A model generated the notes under the pieces. That model saw only the letters and a program-made list of their open reading frames with translations, made no database searches and was not told the DNA's origin. Below, in pieces: positions 38,090 through 52,700 of a stretch of 64,000 nt of DNA (position 1 is its first letter; every line of letters starts with the position of its first letter). The stretch spans positions 68,820,195 through 68,884,194 of the forward strand of contig NC_054702.1 in the NCBI RefSeq assembly GCF_016097555.1. The letters run 5' to 3'. The DNA is from Gigantopelta aegis (lineage: Eukaryota > Mollusca > Gastropoda > Neomphalida > Peltospiridae). The translations under genes and the position numbers were made by a program.

Positions 38090-38680
38090 TTTCTGTTAGA
38101 GAATTTTTCTTTTTGAAAAAAGTTTACCATTTAAAACAAATTGTAGGAGCATGTCAGATGTTTTGGCATGTTCCTATTAGCTGAGATAACGTTTTTTGCT
38201 TAGAATGTAAACTGGTGATGTCTCAGTGTATTGTGAAAAAACAGACTGTGTGAAGAAATGGACGAGAGCCATCTCATTTGTTTTGAAAACCATTTATATC
38301 ATTAAAGAAACCTCTGTGTAACTCATGCCATTAAAAATCCATTAAAACTTTTGACCATGTGATTTCTGCTATATTTATGAATCTCTTGATGTGCTTCTTG
38401 AACAGCTGGCACTTGTTTATAGAGTATCTTTGATTTGTTCTTTACTTCCACTAGCCAGAACAACTAATTTAAATTTGTATATTAACAAAAACATTTATTC
38501 CATCAATGTATAATTTTGTCTTATCATTACATATGGCAGTTCGTTTTGAAATATTTTTTTCGTTGTAAAACATTTTTTTAGGCTCAGTTAATCAAACATA
38601 AGTTTGAAGCCTATTCATGTGGAAACTTTTATTTGTGTGATGTTATTAAGTATTTTTTCAATTTATTTAATAAAAAGAAG
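38090..38680 (+). other. SAP18: SAP18 3' UTR with candidate poly(A) signals
   Basis: AT-rich non-coding sequence follows the stop. ATTAAA occurs at 38301 and a canonical AATAAA at 38669-38674. The latter lies directly before a SINE fragment beginning at 38676, so the transcript end may abut or include the repeat. Confidence 0.5.
38669..38674 (+). terminator. Candidate poly(A) signal of SAP18
   Basis: Canonical AATAAA 580 bases after the SAP18 stop. It is the strongest signal in the stretch, but cleavage has not been shown. Confidence 0.4.
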
Positions 38681-39052
38681 AAATGTTTTATTTAAGGACA
38701 CGCTCGACACTTTTAATTATGGCTATATTTGCATCAGAATATGTAATAAAAAGCAATTGAATTCTATCTAAAGAAATATTTCAACGTTTTCGTTTTGTTG
38801 TTTTCTGGACAAAGAAACTCACGGTGGTTAAAAAGTTATATTGATATGAATAATAGATTTACATTTAGTACCTTTTTTTCTGTTTGCAGATTCTGTGATC
38901 AGGTAGCATTACACTCCTCAATGTTTATTGTATTTTGTCACTGCACTTTTCTTAATCATTATGTTGGGTTTAAAACATTTTTTAGGTAGTATCAACTCAA
39001 ATTGGCTTCTTAATACACAATCTTTAGAAACCTAAGTTGAAATGTTTTGGGA

Positions 39053-39585
39053 TTTATTTCAGTCAGTAGAGTGCTCGTCTGAGGTGCTTGGATCGTAGGA
39101 TACAACCTCCTCGGCAGGTTTATTGTGCTTTATCCTGCAACCACCGTTTCTGTTGACAGAATATTATGACGGATAAAGCTTTTGACATCACACGCATAGC
39201 TACATTACAAAATTGCTCATTTGACCTTTATGTCATCGTATAAATGTGGCTGAAATAATAGCGTTTTCCCTTAATTTTTCATGGTCTGCAGGATAAAGAT
39301 AATTACTAATTAATGACGTCCGATATCTGCTTTATCCTGTTCAGGCCGAATGAGAAATTCCGCTCAGCAGAGCCTTTTTGGAATTTTCCATTCTTACCGT
39401 AACAGGATAAAGCAGATATCCGACATCATTAATTAGTTATTCTCAATTTTCCCCCATTCCAACCAGTGCCGCTACCCTGACCGATATATCACTGTGATCA
39501 TGTGCTGTCCTCACTGGGAAAGTGCATATAAAATATCTTTTGCTGCTGATGTATAAATCTAGTGGAATTGTTAAACAAAAGCTTC
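39053..39585 (+). repeat. SINE split by a hairpin element
   Basis: A tRNA-derived SINE head (39053-39128) and body (39441-39585) are separated by a 312-bp insert. The two halves join in the order seen in intact copies in this window, such as 5543-5856. Confidence 0.75.
39129..39440 (+). mobile_element. Two-hairpin element bounded by TTTATCCTG/CAGGATAAA
   Basis: The first module runs from TTTATCCTG (39129) to CAGGATAAA (39297). The second has arms at 39301-39341 and 39401-39440 that are inverted copies over about 40 bp, with TTTATCCTGTT facing AACAGGATAAA. The same family appears at 58187-59150. Confidence 0.75.
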
Positions 39586-40095
39586 CACTTTAAGTAGCAT
39601 ATTCTACACTGTATGTTGTAAGTTTGGTCAAGAATTCTTGCTGTGTCCAAGCATTGAAAAGAAGGAATTGAAACCTACATTTGTTGGGTTTGAGAGTCCA
39701 CCTCATTGTCTAATAAAACTCATTTCACTGACCTATGATATTTGTTATTACTTGTTAATGTAAGATTTAACAGATAGCACAATTATAAAACGTTGATTAC
39801 AGTTTGTAAAGATTGTTTGAATATTGTTGCCTAATTTTTATTGTATGGTAAAAGATAATAATTGCAGAAACCAATGTTTTCCATACAATGCACATCTTAA
39901 GTATTAGCAATGGTTCTGTGGTATTTGACCAACAAATTATTTTGTTTCAGACAAACATGCATACAAAAGTAAACATTTTTAAGATAACACATGGATATAC
40001 CCATGTATTTTTCTGGATTCACACAAAGATACACTCAAATTCACACCAAAAAAAACCTAGGGCACAAGATATTCCACTATCATTTCTTGATGAGC

Positions 40096-40270
40096 ACTAA
40101 AATAAAATAAAAAAAGTTGTTTCTGTGTCATTAAAACATTTTAATAGCAAGAAAGGACGTTTTGTGAGTCACAATTTCACAAGCACTAAAATAAAATTAA
40201 AAAGTTGTTTCGGTGTCGTTAAAACATTTTAATAGCAAGAAAGGACGTTTTGTGAGTCACAATTTCACAA
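40096..40270 (+). repeat. 84-bp direct duplication
   Basis: Two nearly identical units share TTAATAGCAAGAAAGGACGT and GTGAGTCACAATTTCACAA. It is non-coding. Confidence 0.85.
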
Positions 40271-40449
40271 ACACTTGCAACATACTTATAACAGTAAGTT
40301 TCTATCACAATGCAATAGTAATTACTTTTTATCGTTACGGAAAATTATATTTCATAATTCACGTAACTTCATTTAAAAGAACTTCTTACAAATGAAATAT
40401 TCTTCACATGATAATGTCGGCAAAGAAGTCCACAGTAGATATTAATGTA

Positions 40450-41445
40450 AACATCTTTTTTTATTTAATGTCAAACTTGGTTTCAACTTGTTTATCAATC
40501 AATGGATGAGTCCTTTGAAAATGGAAAGGTTTTGACAGTTGAATACACAATTAAGTAATAATTTTGTTACTATACCACCTAAAATATTCCAGATTGGAAC
40601 ACACACCAAAAAAATATGAATTCAGACATCATTGTTTTGTTATTTACCATTAATTCTAGAAGAACCAAATTTCCTAAAACATTACTGTAAATACAGAATA
40701 GATCTTACAATTTATGTTCTGTTTTGTCATTCATCTGGCTTGGTTTTGACTGAATCTGCAGTCACGCTGGGCTTCTGTGTGTAACCAGTGGTTTCCACTC
40801 GTGCTATGAACAGTTTTAGCACAAGTTGGTATAGGAATTTACTGTGCTAAATGGTTCAATTCATTGGAAGTACCACAGCATGCATATTAATACATGCATT
40901 CTTGTCAAAAATTACCACCACAAAAATTAGAATATTAAAAAAAAAAAAACACTGCATGTCCTTGAATTAGCTTCGTTACATCTGGGTTTTTATTTCGTAA
41001 ATTATGCCTACACATTTTTATATTTCGTCAAAGCATGATTTCCGACCTTGTGCTGAACAAGTGACCAACTGACTTGAATAAAAGCCATTGTAATACATTC
41101 CGGTCTTTGAAGGTACCAGTTTTACAGAAGGACCCACATATCAATAAACATTTAGATTTCTATCCAGATCATCGCATACAAATGTAAAAACATAACAGCA
41201 AAAATATTTTAAGTTAAATCATGTAGCAATTTGAATCTCATAATTGAAGATATTATAAATAATGAGCAGTGGCGACAAAGTCCCAAGATTAAATGGATAA
41301 CATTGATTATATTTATCAGTATATATTTATTGGAATAGTAATAATCTGTCCATATTCAATGGAATATTGACAATTATATTTTGTCACAACATCTTTGTAT
41401 AGTTCTAAGTCTTTAAGTAGAACATGATGCGTACAGTGTAACCGC
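40450..41445 (-). other. TOLLIP: TOLLIP 3' UTR and downstream sequence
   Basis: On the minus strand AATAAA occurs at about 41331-41326, 40994-40989 and 40465-40460. Any of these could end the transcript. No other coding signal was seen. Confidence 0.4.
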
Positions 41446-41681
41446 TCAGTCTGCATTCATGGCGAGTAAGGAATTAACTGTACTGTCTTTGTTTCCACGG
41501 TTAGCTTCAAAAACAGTTTTAATGGCTTCTTCATCCATGTTTGGGAACATGTCCTTGACCTGTTTGAGATCTTCGTCAGTGTAGAGCGGACCACTCGGCC
41601 TCTGTTGTTGTGGGTACATTCCACCAGGCGGCTGTTGCGCCATCTGGGAGTACACCCCTACTTGAGGCACTCCGCCAACAA
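41446..41681 (-). CDS. TOLLIP: TOLLIP exon 7 (CUE domain and stop)
   Basis: 236 nt after acceptor TTTGCAG. A Pro/Gln-rich stretch leads into [20 protein letters not shown], then [10 protein letters not shown] and TGA (41446-41448). The CUE domain is complete. Confidence 0.96.
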
Positions 41682-44600
41682 CTGCAAATTCAAATAAAAA
41701 TATATTTAGTAAGTAAATAGGGCATAAAAAATATTCATAAAGTATATTTGTGACAGCACTCCCAAGAACATATTTTTAAGTAGTTATATGATGTTAGTCA
41801 CATGGTTAAGGACCACACAGATAATGAGAGGAAATCTGCTACAGCAAGGTAAGATAGAGTATACCACAGCCTTTGTTACACCAGTTATGTCGGTTTTGCA
41901 ATTGAAAATACATGCAAGTGATTACTTCTGAGTTTCTAATAAACAATTTATAGTTAAAAGCCAGAACAGCACTATTAGTCTACAAGGTTATAAAACAACA
42001 CATGAAAGCATTATAATGTATTGACATATATCCATATTTCTAAATTGCAAATGTTTATTGATATTATCACCAAAAAAAATCTAGATGGATTATTTAACAC
42101 GTTTATCTACATGTATCTATCTATCTATCTATATCTCAATCTATCTAGCTCTATATCTATCTATCTATATATATATATATATATATATTCACACGCACAC
42201 ACATATACACACACACACACTGCTGCAAAAAAGGTTTCCTTTTTTAAATGTATATTCTTGGGGAGCATGACCCAACCCCATCTTAAAACTTACCTCACTA
42301 CAGTCTGGACACCCAACCCTCGCCCCCTGCACACACATCTGCTGTGCAAATATTAAATACATGTATACGCTGAATGTATTATAGTCCTATGGCCTTTATA
42401 CTAAATAAACTGTGTAAAACTTTCTACCATTACATACCAACAGGCTGTGGTGCAGGGTAGTACATCGGCATTATCATCGGGGCACCACCATATTGTACGA
42501 AAGAGGACATTGGTATATCAGTTGCAGGCTAAAGGTAAAGATGTAAATGAAATGTTAAGTCATATAAAAAAGATATCTATTTCAAACACTCAATACTGTA
42601 CACAGCAAGATCAAATAAATAAAAACTGAATACCTCAAACTCGTATGATAGTGAGATGGATATGCACCACAGAGTATTTCAAAGTATTTAGACAGATCTA
42701 AAAGTTGTGTGTGTGTGTGTAATTTTAATTATAATTAATTATAATTGATATAAAAAGTACTCTTAAGTGCTACTTAATTATTACATTGTATATTAAAAAA
42801 AAGGTTCTTACTGTCAATGACATGATGATGTTGATCATCCCTTCCTTTTCATCTCCTTGACGACCACTGAGAGGAAACCAGTTGTCTGTGGTATCACCAG
42901 ACAGGGCAGCCTCAGAAATAGTTATGTGAGCCCAGGCAATTCTATCATCCATTGTGAACGACCGCTGAAAAAACCCACACATGCAAAACATAATAATACA
43001 CAAACGGGACAGTTATCGCGAAACAGAACATTTCATTTTGGCTTTCATAGTTTCTGAATCTTGCCACTGTGGTTTTAACTGCCGTAACTTAAACTGGTTC
43101 AAACAAAATTCTAGCCAAATTTTCTGCTTTAGTATGCAACAGCTTTTTTATTTATAGGGTTTTTTGTTTAGTTTTATGCCAAGTGATGCTAGAATTACCC
43201 CACCCCCCACCCCCCAATTTTTTTTAAATAATAGTTTGTCCCATGATCCTACTAAAATGTTTTGGGTTTTTTGTGTAAATAATTTCAGTTTTGTTTGAGT
43301 AAGAAAAAAAGTTAGTTTTTTGGAAATCAAAAATGTTATTTGTGTGTGCAATTTAGAAAACAATCAGTTCAGAAATAAATAACTTGTAGTAAATTCCAAA
43401 GTATGAAAAAGGCGTGGGAAGGACTATAGACTTACCGGGGTATGTAGTAACACTCTAGCACATTAGATATCAAACATAAATAACTGACCCATTACATAAG
43501 GTTACAGTTAACACATGAACTCGCAGCACATCAATGAGCAGTGGCTGGAAATGTGAAAGAATGGGAAGTCAAAAAAAAATGAGTGCAAATCAAGGGGAGG
43601 TAATGAAATACAACAAAAACAGGTATACAAACTGATCGTTTCATACATTTGTTGTATTAACTTACCTCATCAAAAATTTCAATGTACAGGGAATCAACAC
43701 CCTTGGGGAGAAGTCTGAAACCAAATATTTAACAACTATGTCATTAATGTCCAAATGTAGATCTAAATTAGCACTAAACACATTATGGATAATACAATAC
43801 AAATATAAAACTACTTCTGTGATTATTCTTGAACAATACTTTGTTCATTGGGTAAATACATTTAAAAAAGTAGCTAATATATGAAATAACAAATAAATAC
43901 TGTACCCAGTTTAGTGTGTATAAAGAAAGATGAAATACATTGTAACCAGATATGTTATTCTTATTACCAAATGTTTTCACATATTCTTTACCAATGACAA
44001 GACAATATATAGAGGATTAACATGAAAGTTCTTAAAAATGGAAATAATCAACCAAGTCTTGGTAAATCAATATTTGTGATGGCTCTGCCTTGACAAATAC
44101 TATAACACTTGTAAAATAACCTTTTAATTTGATAGTAAATCACAGTTATAAAGTTGCCTTCAACATCACGATTAGCACAAATGTATTTTGATGTCACACA
44201 CTTTAAATAAATCACATCATGCTAATTTTTGTGGGTCTTGTTAGCTTGTAAACAAATAACCCATTGACAGCAAACAAATATTAACCTGTGAACAATGGTA
44301 AATATCAAAAGGATTTATGACATGGATATTTTGGGCAAGTTAAAAGATAAATCCCTTTATTATGCACATAGTTCAAGATATTCAGGGAAATATAACCAGT
44401 ATGACCCACGTGTGTCATAATGATTTCACGTGCACAGCGAATGACGTAATTTTGTGAAGTGACGTCCTTACTTAATGCGGCTTCTCCAGTGTAAACACTT
44501 ATCAAAATGAGGTCGTTTTGTGGTCTGCTTTTAGTTACATTTGAAACGTTTTGACATGGTCCTAGCTTGATATTCATGAAAATAATATTTGGAATAATGT

Positions 44601-47600
44601 GGATAATAAAGAAATTATTACACTCGCGTGTGAATCGTACTGATTTTACGAAACTCGCTCGGGTAATACAATAATCCTGACACTCGTTTCGTAAAATCAG
44701 TATGACACACAAGCTCATATAATAATCTCTATATATGCCATAGCCTATGATAAACCTGTTGACCTAAATATGAAATAATCTGTGGTTCAGTCCCATGGCC
44801 AGCTTACTCCCAGTTTTAGAAATCTGCCCACTGAGCTATATCAGAATGAAATATGTCTTGTTTTTGTTTTTCAGCTAATGTGAAAGGGGCTGGAACAAAA
44901 AAGCTTACTGCTCACCTTCTTTCTTTCAAAGTCGAACAAAGGCTTTCAAATAGCATATTCTGGATTGGACAAAACTGGCCAATCGCAGCCAAGCAAATTA
45001 AATCCAGCCACGTGCAAATACTACTTGCAATCGCGCGATACTACTTTCATTTTTCCGTTTTCACATCGTTTTGGTTTTTTGGGCGGTTTTTTTAAAACAA
45101 AATGGAAAAGCGCATTTATGCGTAGCTCTCACATCCATGTACATGCATATAGAAATTAGTCACAAGTGTTTTTTAAACTGGAAAATACCAACCGATCCTA
45201 TGTTATTCGGTATGTGTCATGGCTCGAGTCTGTCTCGACAAATACTAATTAACTAGACGTGGTTGATATTTTACATATTGCAAATCATGAATAGCGAACT
45301 CTGTTTATCCTATAACACTTCTAAAATAACATTTTAATTTGATATTTAGGAAATCAAAGTTCTGAAGTCACCTCACCAGATATATATGACATTATGCACT
45401 TTAACTATACTCATACTTAGGTATACAATTACAAGTCTTGTTGACTGTAAACAAATGACCCATTGACAGGAAAACTTTATTAACCGAGTTAATAATGGTA
45501 AATATCAAATGGGTTTATGACATGGATATTATGGGTAAGCTGTAGGATAAATCATATTATGTCTGTACAACTTTTACTTCAAATAACCTACATCTGAACG
45601 ACTTTGTTCCAGTGCGGGTTCTTTGCCCCGTTGTAAGCTGTGGGCGTCTCAAATACCGAGTGGCCCAATCTGACCCTGCAGTATGGATCCATCTTTGTAA
45701 GTCCGTAGTTCTTGGTTAGCTTTGCCTCTGCTATTGTGATGCTGAGACGACCGGCAATGTTGGAGTGGGCCATGTGCACGCCGGCCTGTTGCTGTGCCTG
45801 CAAATAGTAATTCATTCATTCATTTATACTTATTTTCATGCAGTATATCCAAGTATGGTTCAAGTACGCTGTGCTGGGCGCACACTTCACCTATCTGGCA
45901 TGTTTGTTGGGTTAGTGGTTAATTAGAGAGAAGTCTGGTGTAGTGGTCTTACACCTACCCATTGAGTTTTTTAAAACTCTCTGGGTAAGAGTCAGTACCA
46001 GGCTGCGAACCCAGTACCTACCAGCATTATGTAACTAATGTAACAGAGGCACTCACATTAAATACAGCTACTACATAGCCTACATTAGTTATATTAAAAA
46101 ACATCTACCAAATATCCAACGTTGGTCATATTAAATACAGCTACCAAATAGCCTGCCTTGGCCATATTAAGGACAGATATCAAATATCCAATGTTGGTCT
46201 TATTAAATACAGTAAATACAGCTGCCAAATATTCAGTGTTGGTCAAATTAAATAGAGCTACTAAATAGCCAATGTTTTTGTTTAAGCTGTTGTATGTTAC
46301 AGTGTGTTGAATGACAGCTTGAGGAAACTTGAACTTTATTCTCAGTTCATATTACCTGCACTAAAATACAATGGGTATGATGTTAAATACAAGAACAAAT
46401 GATTCATTACTTAAAACATATTTGGTAATTTAGCTATTAGTTTGACTTTGGTACAAACTGAAATAAAACATTACTGTAGTTACATAAAATAAATTATTAA
46501 AATTTAAAACTTATTGGTAGGATGAAACCGATGTGTACTACATAAACAATACAACAAAAAGTTTTATTTTCTTTCATGATATAATAAGTACACATTGATT
46601 AATTAATTATCAGCTAAGTAATTCTCACAAGTTCAGAGGAAACCTGTTACATTTTTCCATTAGCAGCCAGGGCTCTTTTATATCCCACAGACAGGACAGT
46701 ACACACCACAACAATACCTGCAATATCTGTGCTATTCTTGCATCTTCCATGTTCTGTTGATTCTGTCCCGAGAAGCGAAGGAAGTCACCGGGAAGTTCTC
46801 CAACCATTACCTGTACACAAAATACATCTATATCACTTTTAGAACAACCTCAAATCAATATTATTAATGTGATACAAACCCAGAGTCTATCATTATATAA
46901 ACTTGACAATCAAACTTGGTAGACAAGAGAGAAATGTGTTCACATGAAATAAGATTTGTTCAAATCAAACAAAAGTGTATGCAACTTACCTTTTCCCTTT
47001 ATTGTTGGACACCAGACACTTGATAGGAATAATTAAATGTTTTTAAAACTCGTTAATTCTAAGTTTTATTTGCTACCAATAATAAGAATTAAAACTGAAG
47101 CAACTCCAAGAAAAACTATTATTAAGGGAGTTCTTTACTACAATACCAAGTCAAGAAATAGATTTTTTTAAAACATCATTGTATTCATATGCTACCAATC
47201 ACAATTCGTAAACAATTTGCCTTACTGAATTTGTAATAAACCTTAACCCTAAAACAGGCCTTAACATTGTTCAGTTTTTCTTTTACTTCTATCTTCCTTA
47301 ACACTAAGTACTGCAAAACAACTGCACCAACATATGTTATAATAGTGAACTGTTCAATCAGAGTACCAATATTTTTCAAGAAAAATTGCACCCATTGATA
47401 CTGAATTTAATAGCATTATCATGAAACAGAATTGGGGGATGGGGGTATTAATGTCCAATACATCATCACTACTAATATATTCATGACAGATTATTTATTG
47501 GGAAAAGATTTAGGAATAACGGAGTGGTGAATAAAGAGTATTGCAGGCCAAGTAAAAAAACATATTTAACAGAACATTGTTGAAAGTCTGGTTTCTTCTT

Positions 47601-49715
47601 GTATTAGTGGTTAATATGTGAAATATTTGTTGTTGAGCAACTTGAAAATTAACATCAAACATATTGTTTTATTAGGGTGGCAGGGCACATTTTGTTTTAA
47701 AATTTTCATTTGTGACATTTTTAACCAATTGAAAACTGATTAGCAACTAGTTTAATGTTTTAAACTTGTGTAATGATCTCTGAAACATACGCTTTGCAAA
47801 GCAATACTGAACAAAATGTTCTCTGAGCAGGTGTCTTTGCCTACTCAGTGGTAGGCAGAAATTGCAGGTTTTCATTATAGACTGAGAGAGCAATTATAAC
47901 CGTCCATATGTCCGTCTATAGTCTGCCCCATCCTCCTACAAAAAAAAGAATTTCAGTTTGGTTTGACGTAAGAAGAAAAGTAAAAGTGTTTTAGAAAGAA
48001 AAAGAAATAGATATATATATTTACTTTTAGTGCAATTTAGAAAACAATCAGCTCAAAAATAAATAACATGTAGTAAATTCCACAGAATGAAAAAAGGTGT
48101 TCCCTATGGAAAGGACTATAGCTGTCAAACAACAGAGTACAGTCCAAAGTACAACCTGCGAACATTTCGCTAACGTTTGCGAACTATTTGATTGGTTCCC
48201 GAAGTGGTAATTCGGTGTACTGTGTAGCATAAAAACCAGTCTAGCAAACATTAGCGATAAGCGGTTGACTGAACATATGCCTGAGCTACAACTTTAATAA
48301 ATATCCCAGCTGGCTCATTTTCTGGCCATTGGCGATTTAGCCCGAGTACTCTGACTGTAAGAGAGCTAGACGGACATTTGGACATTAACACTCTCTCTTT
48401 ACAGTCAGAGACAAAGCTATGTATTTTTTTGGCAATTGCCAACAACCAAAAAGTTGTCAAAGATTTCTGCTCTAATACCACAACAATCCTATGTTTGACA
48501 TCAAATACATTTACATCGACCATTTTCAAGTTACTTGATTAAAAAAATTCAGATATTAATCACTAATACACACACTACACAAAGAAACCCGACAGCACCC
48601 ACATTCAGCTAAGCTTCGGCAAACTCCGGACAGCAGAATTCTAAGTTCGCCGACCTATATCGTGATGTTGCGTCACTCAGCCATTCTGTCTTCCAGGGGC
48701 CGTCTCAAAACGACAAGTGCCCGACAATCACAAAAAAAAAGGTTTGTTTTGTGTAACGACACCATTAGAGCACATTGATTCATTAATCATCGGCTATTGG
48801 ATGTCAAATATTTGGTAATTTTATCATAGTGTTAGAGAGGAAATCCGCTACATTTTATCATTATCAACATGTTGTGCAGTTGGCTGCATAAACCATAACA
48901 TGATGTTAAAAAAAATATCGTTTTAAAAATTTCCAAAAGAAGAGACTAGGCGCCGCTTGTGGGTAGGGTCATTAAAACGACAAACCTGATGGAATTCCAT
49001 GGCTTCCCTCACAGTGTGTGACTACGTTGACTTTAATGTTGTTGCTTGCTGACACCAACAGAGATTAATTTAGCAAACAAAATGGTTAAAGCATGTGCAG
49101 TGATAAAAAATCCCACATTATACTGTAAATAAAATACACAATTCCATCGTCTTCCATGACCCCCCCCCTCCCCAGCCCCCCTCCCAACAAAACGATGCAT
49201 CCAGTTCTTGAATAAAGAGTATATTTCTTTATCATTAAATTTGTGTGGTCTTTATTTTGCATTTAATCTTAGTTGCTTGAATATTATCTATACTTGTATT
49301 TATTTTACCATACTACAGCTACTACATCTTATTTATTTATTTTTTAAAAATAAGTTTATACTGCTAAATTACACACATATAATAATTATAATATAGGCCT
49401 AAATTCTTGTTTAAACCTTAATTATTATTACTATTTTTTTTGTTGCAAATGTGTCTGTAGCAGGCCTGCAGTAAGAAAATATAGGTCGTCCCCCCCCCTC
49501 CATGTGTTTAGTATTTACTTTGGTGCAGAGGGTAAATAATGTGTGTGTGCCTTTATATATATACACACACACATATACATAAATCTAAAAATACATAAAA
49601 ATCTACTCTATTGTGATCAATATAATTTGGTGGTTGTGGTACATTTGTAAATATTGCTTAAGTTAGAGGACTTACCTTTTTACATATATATGTCGTTTCA
49701 TGGTATTTTACAGTT

Positions 49716-49762
<47 letters not shown>

Positions 49763-52700
49763 CTGCTTTAGCAATTACCTGCAATAAAATGAATGGTCAA
49801 CTGCCATAGCTGATATTTGTTTTCCATTTTGAAAACACTGTTTGACATGGAGAATATAACATTTAACCATCTCATTCATATTATTTTCCTTGAATATGCT
49901 ACATAAGTGCATCTACATGAGGTAATTTAACCCGGGTTAAAAGCAACTTAGGTTAAATATGTGTAGTCTAGTAGAAGGCATACCGATATAGATAAGTTTA
50001 TTAACAACCATATTTGCCTCCTTTCTGCAGCTGTATACTATTAAAAATTAGTTTTGTAGATATTACTTAAATTGAACTGCAATAACAATTCCAATACAGC
50101 ACAAGACTGAACAAGAAAATATCTGCAATATCCATTGTGACTAGATATAAAACAACACCAATATTATATATATATTAACCATTATTTACTCAGGTAAGTT
50201 TTGGTGTTTTATTACTAAATATACCAGGTTAAACCCTAGTATTAAAACATTTGCATGTTTGTTCGACGAGGTAACACTTATGTTTTATTAGGTTGTAGAC
50301 CTCGACATAAAAATAACTGAGGGAACTGATTATTTGCTCCCTACTGTAGTTTATGGGAGGGGTGGGTGGGCAATTTAAAATATTACCATATTGATACTAC
50401 ATGTATATAAATTCACATGCCAAAGGGAACTATATATTATTCTCCTTGAACTAATCTCAGGTGTGATGGGTAAGTAGAGAGAGATATTGCTCCCCCTAGA
50501 TGTCAAGGTCTGAGGATGGCTATATTTTATTATTGCTTTTTTTTTTTTTTTTTTTTAGTATTCTTTGCTCCTGCATTCAACCGGTAAGGAAGGGCAACAT
50601 CATGTGGTAATTTTGCAATCTGTAAAAACAAAAGCATTCCATTATTTCAAAAAACTATTTTGTTTTAAGAATAAAAGAATGTATTCAGTGGAACATTATA
50701 ACTGTTGCCATTACATCTATATAATAAGATATGACAATAATACTATTGCAATTTTGAAGTTGTAAAGTAACAACTTTGCTATTGTTTAATTATTACATAT
50801 TATTTGGAAATGAAATAATTATTAAATCATAAAAATAATTAACTTAATCATGTATACAAATTTTATTATAAATACAAATTATATATTTTGTAGCCCACAT
50901 CATAATTATTATATTAATAATTATCTTATCATTTCAAAATTGTAAAAATTTATAATTAACATTACCTGAAAATTGCATCAACAAAAATTATATTCTGCCC
51001 AACCTACCCTGTCCCCTCAACATTCAAAGTACACGGAAACACATCGGTACTAAATATAGATTATACTAATTCAGATTCCCGTTGTTCGTTTCTCTTATTC
51101 TCGGAACCGGCGTGACGTCACACAGCCTAGTTACCGATCATCCGGGTCTTTGGGGGTGAAGCAAAGCCTTAGTGATTACTGGTTTACATCTAGAATAAAG
51201 TTATCATATTAACTTTTTACATGTCTTACATATTTTCATTTATTTTCTGTAGCTAACACATAGTTGCAATACGTCTTATGTGTATTATAACAGCTTGGGC
51301 TGCCATATAAGATAAACGAACAATGGGAATCGGAATTAGTATAATCTATATTAAGTACCGATGTGTTTCCGTGTACTTTCAATGTCGAGGGGACAGGGCA
51401 GGTTGGGCAGAATATAATTTTTGTTGATGCAATTTTCAGGTAATGTTAATTATAAATTTTAACAATTTTGAAATGATAAGATAATTATTAATATAATAAT
51501 TATGATGTGGGCTACAAAATATATAATTTGTATTTATAATAAAATTTGTATGCATGATTAAATTAATTATTTTTATGATTTAATAATTATTTTATTTCCA
51601 AATAATATGTAATAATTAAACAATTGCAAAGTTGTTACTTCACAAGTTCAAAATTACAATAGTATTATTGTCATATCTTATTATATAGATGTATTGGCAA
51701 CAGTATAATGTTCCACTGAATACATTCTTTTATTCTTAAAACAAAATACAGTTTCTTGAAATAATGAAATGCTTTTGTTTTTACAGATTGCAAAATGACC
51801 ACATGATGTTGCCCTTCCTTACCGGTTGAATGCAGGCAACAAAAAATAGCAATAATAAAATATAGCCATCCTCAGACCTTGACATCTAGGAGGAGCAATA
51901 TCTCTCTCTACTTAACCATCACACCTGGGATTAGTTCAAGGAGAATAATATATAGTTTCCTTTGGCATGTGAATTTATTTATGTAGTATCAATATGGTAT
52001 TATTTTAAATTGCCCCCCCCCCCCCCCCCCCCCCCCCCATAAACTACATTAGAGAGCAAATAATCAGTTCCCTCAGTTATTTTCATGTCGAGGTCTACAA
52101 CCTAATGAAACATAAGTGTTACCTCATCGAACAAACATGCAAATGTTTTAATAATAGGGTTTAACCTGGTATATTTAGTAATAAAACACAAAAACTTACC
52201 CGAGTAAATAATGGTTAATATATATATGTATAATATTGGTGTTGTTTTATATCGTCACAATGGATATTGCAGATATTTTTTTGTTCAGTCTTGTGCTGTA
52301 TTGGAATTGTTATTGCAGTTCAATTTAAGTAATAGTAATAGTATACAGCTGGAGAAAGGAAGCAAATATGGTTGTTAATAAACTGATTTATATCGGTATG
52401 CCTTCTACTAGACTACACATTTAACCTAAGTTGCTTTTAACCCGGGTTAAATTACCTCATGTAGATGCACTTATGTAGCATATTCAAGGAAAATATATGA
52501 ATGAGATAGTTAAATGCTATATTCTCCATGTCAAACAGTGTTTTCAAAATGGAAAACAAATATCAGATATGGCAGTTGACCATTCATTTTATTGCAGGTA
52601 ATTTCTAAAGCAGATTACACACACAAACACACACACTGAACTGTAGAATACCATGAAACTACATATATATGTAAAAAGGTAAGTCCTCCACCTTGAACAA

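Noticed and set aside
44305-44718. 137-codon minus-strand open frame
   Set aside because: It crosses the hairpin and repeat segment of TOLLIP intron 3 and shows no recognisable domain.
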